From contig NZ_CP096971.1 of NCBI RefSeq assembly GCF_024758705.1, positions 1,674,001-1,738,000 on the forward strand: a DNA stretch of 64,000 nucleotides, given 5' to 3'. The notes under the pieces are model-generated. The model saw only the letters and a list, made by a program, of their open reading frames with translations. It made no database searches and had not been told where the DNA came from. This document shows positions 24,471 to 31,798 of the stretch, in pieces. Position 1 is the first letter of the stretch. The number at the start of each line of letters is the position of its first letter. Both the position numbers and the translations under genes were made by a program. This DNA is from Sphingomonas sp. SUN019 (GTDB taxonomy: Bacteria > Pseudomonadota > Alphaproteobacteria > Sphingomonadales > Sphingomonadaceae).

Positions 24471-25240
24471 ACGCCTCCAACATCTACCGCCGCACGCTGA
24501 CCTCGCTCGGGCCGGAACCGACCGCCTGGTGGTATCTCGGCACGACGACCTTCGTCACCGATGGCCATCCCGAAATCGTCGTCAACCACGTCGAGACCGT
24601 GATGCTCTATCGGGCCGAACCGCTGGAGGGTGAACCAGATAAAGGGGGGGCGTTCCGGGTGCCGTGGTGGGAGATCGGGCTGTTCCGCGACGCAATCACC
24701 GGCGAGGTCGCGAGCGAGTGGACCAACCCGCTCACCGGCGCGACCGTCGCGGCGGCGCGCACGTTCGAGGAAGGTCCGTCGGGCTATACGATCCGGCCCG
24801 ATGGAAACGGCGTGATCCTGACCGATGCGATGCAGGCGTTCGCGCGGCTCGACAAGGCGAGCGTGACCATCGCGGAAGGCGCAGGGCGCGTCAGCGTGAC
24901 GCAGGTCGAGGAAAAGGTCCGCTCGTTCCCCGGCCGCGACGGTATCCCCGACTTGGATCAGGGCCAAGGCACACGGTCACGCACCGTCCTGCAATGGTTC
25001 GCCGATGCCAAGGATCTCGCGGGGGATGCGCCGAGCGTGCCCGCGACCGGCCTCTACAGCTTCGAGATCGGCGCGCCGCCGTGGCTTGGCATGGACGGGC
25101 GCGCGGGTGTCTTTTCGGTCAAGGGCCTGATGCACAAGGCGCCGCTAGAGACCCCGCTCAACCCGCGCGGCTGGGCCGATCTGAAACGGCTGTTCCCGCA
25201 CTATTTCGACGGCGACGTTATTCTGCCGCGGTGGAGCTAG
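24467..25240 (+). CDS. DUF1838 family protein
   Basis: A 257-aa protein that I place in the DUF1838 family from its pattern of conserved Trp/Tyr segments: TAWWYLGTTTF near residue 20, RVPWWEIGLFRD near 65, SEWTNPLTG near 85 and WADLKRLFPHYFDGDVILPRW at the C-terminus. No catalytic motif of a known enzyme class is evident and there is no signal peptide. It overlaps the LysR stop by four bases (ATGA), so regulator and DUF1838 protein are made from the same message. Family members occur near aromatic or steroid catabolic genes in other bacteria, but no activity is known to me. Confidence 0.65.
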   Translation: MNASNIYRRTLTSLGPEPTAWWYLGTTTFVTDGHPEIVVNHVETVMLYRAEPLEGEPDKGGAFRVPWWEIGLFRDAITGEVASEWTNPLTGATVAAARTFEEGPSGYTIRPDGNGVILTDAMQAFARLDKASVTIAEGAGRVSVTQVEEKVRSFPGRDGIPDLDQGQGTRSRTVLQWFADAKDLAGDAPSVPATGLYSFEIGAPPWLGMDGRAGVFSVKGLMHKAPLETPLNPRGWADLKRLFPHYFDGDVILPRWS

Positions 25241-25264
25241 AGCATCACGCGGGAATATGGACCT

Positions 25265-25342
25265 TCATTGCGAGGAGCGTAGCGACGAAGCAACCCAGGA
25301 GGCGCGCGGAACCCTGGATTGCTTCGCTGCGCTCGCAACGAC
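25265..25342. repeat. Palindromic repeat, family C (CATTGCGAGGAGCG type)
   Basis: Two inverted arms of about 30 bases (starting CATTGCGAGGAGCGTAGC at 25265 and ending in the near-complement before 25342) around a 17-base centre. The arm sequence belongs to a dispersed repeat type common in proteobacterial intergenic regions. It lies between the convergent DUF1838 and nitronate monooxygenase genes and may serve as a terminator or stabiliser. Confidence 0.75.
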
Positions 25343-25369
25343 GGTCCGGCAGGTTTAGTGCAACCGGTT

Positions 25370-26494
25370 CTAGTCCGCCACCAGCCCGATCATCCGCTCC
25401 ATCGCCTCGGCGAACTCCAGCTTGAAATCCTGCACCACCTGCCCCGCTGGCCGGACCTGATCGATCAGCCCGACGCCCTGTCCGACGAAATACGTGACCA
25501 TTTCGCGCGCCGCGGCGTCGCCCTTTTCCGCGGCGCGGTCGCACGCGCGGATCGCGGGTTCGCTGATCAGGCTCTGGTACGGCATCGGCAACGGATCGGG
25601 CGAGCCGGGCGCGTCCCACGCGTCGGTCCAGGCCGAGCGGAGTTGGCGCGAGGGTTTGCCGGTGCGGCTTTTCGATCGCACGGTGTCGCGGCTCGTCGCG
25701 GCGACCATCTTGTCGCGGAACACGTCGCTGCATTCGCTTTCGGGCGTGGCGAGCCAGACCGATCCCGTCCACACGCCGTCCGCGCCCATCGCCATCGCGC
25801 CCGCCATCTGCGCGCCGGTCATGATCCCGCCCGCCGCGAGCACCGGCACCGCGCCCCCGATCGCGCGAATGACCTCGGGCACCAGCACCATCGTCGACAC
25901 CTCGCCGCAATGCCCGCCCGCCTCGCCGCCCTGCACGACGAGGATGTCGACCCCCGCCGCAACCTGCCTGAGCGCGTGTTCCTTAGCGCCGACCAGCGCC
26001 GCGACGGGGACGCCGTGACGCTTCCCAAGGTCGATCATCGCCTGCGGCGGCACGCCGAGCGCGTTGGCGATCAGCTTGATCGGATGGCGGAACGCGACGT
26101 CGAGCATCGCGAGCGCGAGATTGGGATCGAACGGCGCGGGCGCGTCCGAATCGGCGCGCTCCTCGGGCATCGTGAAGTGATGACGTTCGGCCAGTTCGCC
26201 GACGAACGCGCGGTGCTCGGCGGGCACCTTGTCGGCGAGCGACGCGCGCGTGAGCCCCTTCGCGCCGCCGGTGGCGAGGTTTTCGGGGATCAGCACGTCG
26301 AGGCCGTAAGGCTTCCCATCGACATGCGCGTCGATCCACGCGAGTTCGGTCTCCAGGCTTTCGAGCGTATGCCCGGTCGCGCCGAGCACCCCGAACCCGC
26401 CCGCACGGCTGACCGCCGCAACAACGTCCCGGCAATGGCTGAAGGCGAGCAAAGGGAAGTCGATTCCCAGCATCTCGCAGATCGGGGTGCGCAT
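25370..26494 (-). CDS. Nitronate monooxygenase family flavoprotein (NMO / 2-nitropropane dioxygenase)
   Basis: A 374-aa TIM-barrel flavoprotein. Visible family marks are PLLAFSHCRDVVAAVSRAGG near the N-terminus, the FMN-binding QGGEAGGHCGE near residue 195, VPVLAAGGIMTGAQMAGAMA near 225 and GADGVWTGSVWLATPES near 245. The His of EAGGH is the expected catalytic base. These enzymes oxidise alkyl nitronates such as propionate-3-nitronate; many paralogs have unknown substrates. It stands alone between the catabolic island and the L,D-transpeptidase gene and converges on the DUF1838 gene across repeat C. Confidence 0.87.
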   Translation of the reverse strand: MRTPICEMLGIDFPLLAFSHCRDVVAAVSRAGGFGVLGATGHTLESLETELAWIDAHVDGKPYGLDVLIPENLATGGAKGLTRASLADKVPAEHRAFVGELAERHHFTMPEERADSDAPAPFDPNLALAMLDVAFRHPIKLIANALGVPPQAMIDLGKRHGVPVAALVGAKEHALRQVAAGVDILVVQGGEAGGHCGEVSTMVLVPEVIRAIGGAVPVLAAGGIMTGAQMAGAMAMGADGVWTGSVWLATPESECSDVFRDKMVAATSRDTVRSKSRTGKPSRQLRSAWTDAWDAPGSPDPLPMPYQSLISEPAIRACDRAAEKGDAAAREMVTYFVGQGVGLIDQVRPAGQVVQDFKLEFAEAMERMIGLVAD

Positions 26495-26567
26495 AGTGTC
26501 TCTCCCTCGGACCGTTCGCCGGTCGCTTGAGAGAGTCGCTAGGCGATTGCGCGCTTGTGCGAAAGCG

Positions 26568-27179
26568 TCAGTCGGCGCTGGCCAGAAACGACTTCAACTC
26601 CCGCGCGGCGGCCTTGTTTGCCGCCGCGGTCTGCGCGTCCTGACCGGCCGGGGCCGCCATGCCGTCGACCACCGGCAGGTCGGTCACCTCGACCGTTGCG
26701 CCCATTTCGGTCGCCGCGAACAGTTTCTTGGCGAAAGCGGCGGGAACGCGGATGCAGCCATGCGAGGCGGGGAAACCGGGGTTGCGCCCGGCGTGGATCG
26801 CGACGCCGTCCCATGTCAGGCGCTGCATATAGGGCATCGGCGCATCGTCGTATTTGTTCGAACGGTGCACCTCCTTCTTCTGTAATATCGTGAAGATGCC
26901 GACAGGCGTGTCGTTGCCGTCCTTGCCGGTCGATACGGTCGACGCCGCGACCAGCGCATCGCCGCGATAGACGTACATCCGCTGGTCTGGGATGCTGATG
27001 AGGATCGCGACCGGTCCGGCGGCGGCGTCAGCCTCCCACACATAACGCCCCGGCGTCAGCGAGGCGGCGGCGTTGAAGACGGTCGCGCCACCATCCTCCG
27101 CATGTGCGAGCGTCGGCGACAGGGCCAGCGCCGCCGCAATCGCGGGCAACGTCATGGCGAAGGTTGAGCGTTGCGGCAT
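26568..27179 (-). CDS. L,D-transpeptidase (YkuD domain)
   Basis: A 203-aa exported protein. A signal peptide (about residues 1-27, ending AHA) is followed by the YkuD catalytic domain. The active-site signature is complete: His in GVAIHAG, then SHGCIRVP with the catalytic Cys near residue 140. A C-terminal tail of about 30 residues rich in Ala/Lys follows. It forms 3-3 cross-links in peptidoglycan or attaches proteins to it. It is divergent from a second L,D-transpeptidase-like gene (27411), with 231 bases between them. Confidence 0.92.
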   Translation of the reverse strand: MPQRSTFAMTLPAIAAALALSPTLAHAEDGGATVFNAAASLTPGRYVWEADAAAGPVAILISIPDQRMYVYRGDALVAASTVSTGKDGNDTPVGIFTILQKKEVHRSNKYDDAPMPYMQRLTWDGVAIHAGRNPGFPASHGCIRVPAAFAKKLFAATEMGATVEVTDLPVVDGMAAPAGQDAQTAAANKAAARELKSFLASAD

Positions 27180-27367
27180 GGCGTCCTCCGATCGAAATCG
27201 ATGCAGACCAGAAAGGCCGCAGTCGCAATTCGTTAACCAGAATAACGCGGCGAGTCGCTTTTAGTGCCACGGCGGTACGATTTCGACGAGTCGTTCCAAT
27301 CGCGCGGCGGATGGCCGGTTTTGCGCGATAAGCAGTGGAACTGATTGCGGAATTTTCATTCCCGACG

Positions 27368-27376
27368 TGCTATATG
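27368..27376 (+). promoter_or_regulatory. Candidate extended -10 promoter element (TGC-TATATG)
   Basis: TGCTATATG lies about 35 bases before the start of the YkuD_2-type gene, in an AT-rich pocket that contrasts with the GC-rich surroundings. No well-spaced -35 element is obvious, which fits an extended -10 promoter. The ribosome-binding site CAGGAAAG follows at 27401. Confidence 0.35.
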
Positions 27377-27410
27377 ATTAATCCAACGGGGAGGGGTTCC
27401 CAGGAAAGCC

Positions 27411-28127
27411 ATGAGCATATCGCACGACACGCGCACCCGGCGCGCTATCATCAAGACCGGGGGGCTGCTGGCGGGATCGATGATTCTGCCCGACGCGCTG
27501 GCCGCCGCGATGCGCGACCCCGAGACGAGGCACAAGCCGCTGACCGCGGAGGATCTGCGTCCGGTTCGTCCCGCGCCCTATCCCAAGCCCTATGCGACCG
27601 CGCGCACCTCGCCGCGGGTCGTTCGCCCCGATCTCATGCGCCGCGCGATGGCCGCGCTCGACGCGCATTCGCACCAGGGGATCAAGCGCGACCGCATCGT
27701 CATCGCCGATTTTGCCGCGCCGTCGTCACAGGCGCGCTTCCATTTCATCGATCTGGTCAGCGGGAAAAGCAGTTCGATGCTCGTGTCGCACGGCAGCGGA
27801 TCGGACCCCGAACACACTGGCTGGCTGCAGCGTTTCTCGAACCGCGACGGATCGAACGCAACCAGCGAAGGCGCGTATCGTTCGGTCGATTATTATGTCG
27901 GCAAGCACGGCCGGTCGCAGCGGTTGATCGGGCTGGACCACACCAACAACAATGCGCTGCAGCGCGCGATCGTCGTCCATGCGGCCTGGTATGCGAACCC
28001 CGAGATCGTGCGTGAGCGCGGCGTGCTGGGGCGGAGCCAAGGCTGTTTCGCGGTCGGCGAGCGCGATCTGGACGAGGTCTTCGCCCGGCTCGGACAGGAC
28101 CGGATGATCTACGCCGCGAAGGTGTAA
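27411..28127 (+). CDS. Murein L,D-transpeptidase catalytic domain family protein (YkuD_2)
   Basis: A 238-aa exported protein with a twin-arginine-like or Sec signal (TRRAIIKTGGLLAGS, cleaved around residue 29). The catalytic part contains VIADFAAPSSQARFHFIDL, HGSGSDPEHTG, the IVVHAAWYANPE His region and GRSQGCFAV with the catalytic Cys near residue 208. This arrangement matches the YkuD_2 branch of L,D-transpeptidase catalytic domain proteins. It probably remodels peptidoglycan in the periplasm. Its 3' end overlaps the convergent glycosyltransferase gene by 19 bases. Confidence 0.85.
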   Translation: MSISHDTRTRRAIIKTGGLLAGSMILPDALAAAMRDPETRHKPLTAEDLRPVRPAPYPKPYATARTSPRVVRPDLMRRAMAALDAHSHQGIKRDRIVIADFAAPSSQARFHFIDLVSGKSSSMLVSHGSGSDPEHTGWLQRFSNRDGSNATSEGAYRSVDYYVGKHGRSQRLIGLDHTNNNALQRAIVVHAAWYANPEIVRERGVLGRSQGCFAVGERDLDEVFARLGQDRMIYAAKV

Positions 28128-29170
28128 CGTCGCCTGAGGCCGCGCGCGCGACCGATCAGCCGCGCCCAGACCAGTTCATCGATTCCTGCATGCCCGAGGC
28201 CCAGATGCGGCGGGCGTACCGCGAGCGCATCCGGGAGCGTGATCGTTCCTTCGCGCAAGGATGCGCGCGACACCGCCGACCAGCGCCGCGCGGTTTCCCA
28301 GCGGATCAGCCGCACGTCGTTCGCATCGCAGGCATGTCCCATGAAATGCGCCTCCTGCAATCGCACCAGCGCCTGCCCCAGCCGCGCGAGCGTAGCGCGA
28401 TCGGCGGCGGGCTGGCGGTGCATCAGGTGGTGGACCACGCACGCCGCGGCATCCGTGGCCTTGTCGGCGAACACCGGCGTATAGGCCTCTGCCAGCACGC
28501 GTGTCGCGCTGGCCAGCATGATCGTCTCATAGCGTTGCGACGCGCCGCCCGCATGACGGCGATAGACCAAAAGATCGTCGTCGAGCCGGGCGATCTCTCC
28601 GATCGCGGCGATGCGGTGATAGAGGTCGAAATCCTCGGCGTAGAGGATGTCGGGGCGTGTGAACGGATCGAGCGCGCGCGCCGCGGCGGCGCGGATCATC
28701 ACCGACGACCAGACGAGCGGGTTTTCGATCATCGTCAGCCAGCGCAGCAACGCGGGCGTGGTGTGGACCGGATAGGCCGACGGGCCGACCGCGACGTCCT
28801 CCAGCACCGCGGTGGCGCTGCCGATCAGCACGCAATCAGGATGCACATCGAGATAGGCGACCTGCCGTGCGAACCGCTCGGGGCGGCACAGATCGTCCTG
28901 GTCTAGCGCGGCGATATATCGCCCGCGCGCCTCGGCGAAGGCGCGATTGCGCGCGCGCACCGGCCCGCCGTTCTCGGCCAGTGCGATCACCCGGACGCGC
29001 GGGTCGGGCCATGCCGCCAGCACCGCCAGCGTGTCGTCGGTCGACCGGTCATCGACCACGATGACCTCGAAATCGCCGAACGTTTGCGCCGACAGGCTGG
29101 CCAACGTCTCGCGGATCAGTGCGGCGCCATTGTAGGCCGCCATGATGACACTGATCACCGGTTTAGTCAT
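28109..29170 (-). CDS. Family 2 glycosyltransferase
   Basis: A 353-aa GT-A fold glycosyltransferase. The N-terminal SVIMAAYNGAALIRETLASL and VVDDRSTDDTLAV are the nucleotide-sugar binding motifs, and ALDQDDLCRPERF (near residue 85) carries the DxD-like metal site. The ATG at 29170 overlaps the stop of the upstream FAD protein (ATGA). The frame continues upstream through the FAD gene without a stop, but that extension is out of the FAD protein's frame and is not real. Acceptor and sugar are unknown; coupling to an FAD protein and a chorismate mutase hints at decoration of a small molecule. Confidence 0.9.
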   Translation of the reverse strand: MTKPVISVIMAAYNGAALIRETLASLSAQTFGDFEVIVVDDRSTDDTLAVLAAWPDPRVRVIALAENGGPVRARNRAFAEARGRYIAALDQDDLCRPERFARQVAYLDVHPDCVLIGSATAVLEDVAVGPSAYPVHTTPALLRWLTMIENPLVWSSVMIRAAAARALDPFTRPDILYAEDFDLYHRIAAIGEIARLDDDLLVYRRHAGGASQRYETIMLASATRVLAEAYTPVFADKATDAAACVVHHLMHRQPAADRATLARLGQALVRLQEAHFMGHACDANDVRLIRWETARRWSAVSRASLREGTITLPDALAVRPPHLGLGHAGIDELVWARLIGRARGLRRRYTFAA

Positions 29171-30495
29171 GCGGCGGCGCGCGCGCGTTCGCAGATCAAC
29201 TGGTCGACGATCATCAGCCCGACGTCGTTCTGCCACAGCCACAGGCCGTTGGCCTGCCCGACGAAGCTCGCCTCCCCGCCAAGCTTGCCCCACGGCACGA
29301 ACCCAGCGGCGAGCCCGATGCCGTAAAGTCCCGGCACCGCCGCGCCGCCCGCATCGACCACGCGGCAATGCTTGTCGACCATCGGCTTGCCCGCGTCGGC
29401 CGCGAGCGCCAGCGGCGTGCCGTCGACCCGCTCCACCGTCAGCGCACGCGGGCGATAACCGAGCGCGGCGATCACCAGATCGGCCTCGCCAACGATTCGG
29501 CGCGCGCTCGCGTCGTCGCCATCGATCCGGTGCAACGCGACGCGCGGATCGGGCGCGCGGCCATCGATGCCGAGCATCCTGAGCACCAGATCGCGCGCCT
29601 CGAGCCGGAAACCTGCGAGGCGATAGACGAACCCCGACACCGGGCAGATGTCGTCCGCGCCGAAATCGGTGAACCCCTCGGCGTGCGCCGCCTCGACCGA
29701 ATAGTAGAACGGCCTGAGCGGACGACGGTGAAGCAAGGTGATCGCGCCCGCGCCAAGCGGCAAGGCGGGGTTGCCCTTCAGCAGCAGCGCGACCGTCGTC
29801 AGCGCGCTGGTCGACCCGCCGATCACCGCGATCCGCGGCGCGCGTTTGGCCGACAACAGATCGGCGACCTGCTCGAATCCACCGAGCGTCAGCACCTGAT
29901 CCGATTGCAGCAGGCGATCGCCCGCCAGATCTATCAGCCGCTCGCCCGCGACGCGTTGCGTCACCAGCCGGTCGAGCGGCTGGTGCCCGCCGGTCGCGAG
30001 GACGATGTTGCGCGCGATACGCTGATGGCTCTCGCCGGTCGCCAGGTCGACGACGCGCGCACGCCACAGGCCGTCGCCGTCGCGGCGGATCGCCTGCACC
30101 TCATGCCCCGTCAGCACCGTCGCACCGTGGCGTTCGGCCACCCGGTGCAGCGCCGCGCCGGTATCGCGCAACAGCGGCCCGACCGTCGCAAGCGGTACGC
30201 CGAGCGCATCGCGATACGCCGCCACCGCCTGCCCCGCGGGCGCGTCGGCCAGCGCGGCGAGTTCCGGATGGGGATTGTTTGCGACCGCGGTCAGGAAGGT
30301 CTGCGCAGTCGAATCCGATGTGATCGCATAGCGTCCCAGCCGCCCGCCGCCGAGCGCCGCGTCGCGCTCGACGATCACCAGACCTCGCGCGAGCCTTTCA
30401 AGCGCCCCGTTCTTCGACGCCGCGGTCAGCACCGCCGTGCCCGCTGGGCCGCCGCCGACGATCAGCGTCTCCGCAACACGCTCCATTCCCGCCAT
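29167..30495 (-). CDS. FAD/NAD(P)-binding oxidoreductase, unassigned
   Basis: A 442-aa flavoprotein. The N-terminal Rossmann motif is LIVGGGPAGTAVL (residues 11-23), with a GGGRLGRY segment after the second strand. A second dinucleotide fold, IAVIGGSTSALTTVALLL, lies near residue 215, and an ATG-like IVLATGGHQPLD near 165. The C-terminal AAVPGLYGIGLAAGFVPWG is the usual FAD-binding closing segment. This layout resembles the flavin monooxygenase / N-hydroxylase group, but no family-specific motif is clear. It is the middle gene of a three-gene string: 51 bases after the chorismate mutase and overlapping the glycosyltransferase by four bases. Confidence 0.75.
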   Translation of the reverse strand: MAGMERVAETLIVGGGPAGTAVLTAASKNGALERLARGLVIVERDAALGGGRLGRYAITSDSTAQTFLTAVANNPHPELAALADAPAGQAVAAYRDALGVPLATVGPLLRDTGAALHRVAERHGATVLTGHEVQAIRRDGDGLWRARVVDLATGESHQRIARNIVLATGGHQPLDRLVTQRVAGERLIDLAGDRLLQSDQVLTLGGFEQVADLLSAKRAPRIAVIGGSTSALTTVALLLKGNPALPLGAGAITLLHRRPLRPFYYSVEAAHAEGFTDFGADDICPVSGFVYRLAGFRLEARDLVLRMLGIDGRAPDPRVALHRIDGDDASARRIVGEADLVIAALGYRPRALTVERVDGTPLALAADAGKPMVDKHCRVVDAGGAAVPGLYGIGLAAGFVPWGKLGGEASFVGQANGLWLWQNDVGLMIVDQLICERARAAA

Positions 30496-30546
30496 TCCCG
30501 AATCCTTTCGCGAAGGCGGGTATGGCGCGACGTGCCTAAAAAGCGG

Positions 30547-30846
30547 TTAGCGGCGGTCGAACGCGGCCAGTTCATAGGCGATCGACGCCTCGACCAGGTC
30601 GTCCCACAATTCCGCAATCGCATCCGCGGGCAGGCCCGCAGCGTTCGCGCCATCGCGGGCGTTGGCGATCACCTGCGCCTTGCGCGCCTCGTCACGCACC
30701 GCGCCGCGCATCGGTTTGATCCGCGCAGCGGCGTCCATATAGTCGAAGCGGCGACGCAGCAGCGCGATCAGCTCGCGGTCGACCTGGTCGACGCCCGCGC
30801 GAACCTCCGCCATCGTGGTGCAATCTGGTCCGGGAAGGATGTTCAT
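30547..30846 (-). CDS. Chorismate mutase, PchB-like AroQ type
   Basis: A 99-aa all-helical protein. It aligns by eye with Pseudomonas PchB: DCTTMAEVR places an Arg at residue 16, RRRFDYMDAAARIK gives Arg33 and Lys44, matching PchB Arg14, Arg31 and Lys42. It therefore belongs to the chorismate mutase / isochorismate pyruvate lyase group. The ATG at 30846 gives the normal PchB-like length; longer starts to 30927 are not needed. No salicylate synthase or isochorismate synthase gene is next to it, so chorismate to prephenate conversion is the simpler reading. It lies 51 bases upstream of the FAD protein. Confidence 0.88.
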   Translation of the reverse strand: MNILPGPDCTTMAEVRAGVDQVDRELIALLRRRFDYMDAAARIKPMRGAVRDEARKAQVIANARDGANAAGLPADAIAELWDDLVEASIAYELAAFDRR

Positions 30847-31024
30847 AGGCGTGCGCTCTGGCGAGCCCAGCGGCGGCTGTCCAGCTTGACTCATACAGGT
30901 CACGCGGCTAGGCGCGCCGCTTCGCAATGCCCCTGCACCCCGGTGAAGCAGGCGGCCTGCCCGGATTTTTTCTGAAGCAGCGCGAGACCGGGAATACCGT
31001 TGTTAGCACTTGCAAGGAATACAT

Positions 31025-31639
31025 ATGTCGAAGCGCCATAGCGCCAAGTACAAGCTCGACCGCCGGATGGGCGAGAACATCTGGGGTCGTCCGAAGAGCC
31101 CGGTCAACAAGCGTGAATATGGCCCCGGCCAGCACGGCCAGCGCCGCAAGGGCAAGGTTTCCGACTTCGGCATTCAGCTGCGCGCCAAGCAGAAGCTGAA
31201 GGGCTATTACGGCGACGTGACCGAAAAGCAGTTCCGCGCCTGCTACACCGAGGCCGCCCGGATGAAGGGCGACACCGGCCAGAATCTTATCGGCCTGCTC
31301 GAGCAGCGCCTGGACATGATCGTGTACCGCGCGAAGTTCGCGCCGACCGTGTGGGCCGCGCGCCAGCTGGTCAGCCACGGCCACGTCCGCGTCAACGGCG
31401 TGAAGTGCAACATCGCCTCGCGCCGCTGCTTCGTCGGCGACGAGATCACGCTGGGATCGAAGGCGCAGGAAATGGCGCTGGTGATGGAAGCGCAGAGCCT
31501 GGCCGAGCGCGAAATCCCCGACTACGTCGCCCCCGACGGCGCCGCGAAGATCACCTTCGTCCGTGTGCCTTCGCTCGACGAAGTGCCCTATCCGGTGAAG
31601 ATGGAACCGAACCTCGTGGTTGAATTTTACTCGCGTTAA
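31025..31639 (+). CDS. rpsD: 30S ribosomal protein S4
   Basis: A 204-aa ribosomal protein S4. It begins [21 protein letters not shown] in the alpha-proteobacterial style and contains [20 protein letters not shown] near residue 25. The S4 RNA-binding domain ([12 protein letters not shown] to [13 protein letters not shown]) is at about residues 95-130. It binds 16S rRNA early in 30S assembly. The gene stands alone rather than in the alpha operon with rpsM, rpsK and rpoA, which is usual in this lineage. Its stop is directly followed by a structured 3' region and a strong terminator. Confidence 0.99.
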   Translation: MSKRHSAKYKLDRRMGENIWGRPKSPVNKREYGPGQHGQRRKGKVSDFGIQLRAKQKLKGYYGDVTEKQFRACYTEAARMKGDTGQNLIGLLEQRLDMIVYRAKFAPTVWAARQLVSHGHVRVNGVKCNIASRRCFVGDEITLGSKAQEMALVMEAQSLAEREIPDYVAPDGAAKITFVRVPSLDEVPYPVKMEPNLVVEFYSR

Positions 31640-31694
31640 TTCGCGCTGAGGCGAGGGCTTAGCGCAGCTAAGCCCAGCCAACACTCAGCGCGAA
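31640..31694. repeat. Nested inverted repeat directly behind rpsD
   Basis: An outer perfect stem of eleven pairs (TTCGCGCTGAG at 31640-31650 with its complement at 31684-31694) encloses an inner perfect stem of eight pairs (GGGCTTAG at 31655-31662, CTAAGCCC at 31668-31675). It begins at the base after the rpsD stop codon. It could protect the mRNA 3' end or be the core of a small RNA. Confidence 0.7.
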
Positions 31695-31701
31695 CGGCCA
31701 A

Positions 31702-31717
31702 CGGCGCTAGAGCGCCG
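31702..31717. repeat. Short hairpin CGGCGCT-AG-AGCGCCG
   Basis: Seven perfect pairs around two bases, between the nested inverted repeat and the terminator in the rpsD 3' region. Probably part of the same structured 3' untranslated region. Confidence 0.45.
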
Positions 31718-31757
31718 CTCGACGACACGGCTTTGCCGGGTCGCGGTCCCGGAAAAG

Positions 31758-31792
31758 AAAAAGGGCGGCTCCCCCGGGGAGCCGCCCTTTTT
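31758..31792. terminator. Bidirectional intrinsic terminator between rpsD and the S9 peptidase gene
   Basis: A ten-pair GC stem (GGGCGGCTCC / GGAGCCGCCC) with loop CCCGG, flanked by AAAAA on the left and TTTTT on the right. It works in both directions and separates the convergent rpsD and S9 peptidase genes; the peptidase stop is only seven bases away. Confidence 0.93.
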
Positions 31793-31798
31793 CACATC

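Noticed and set aside
28109..30067. Apparent 652-aa fusion ending in the glycosyltransferase
   Set aside because: The N-terminal 300 residues are an out-of-frame reading of the FAD protein gene. The glycosyltransferase has its own ATG at 29170 with an ATGA overlap.
30547..30927. Salicylate (pchAB-type) biosynthesis locus
   Set aside because: The PchB-like protein has no adjacent isochorismate synthase or siderophore genes, so only chorismate mutase is called.
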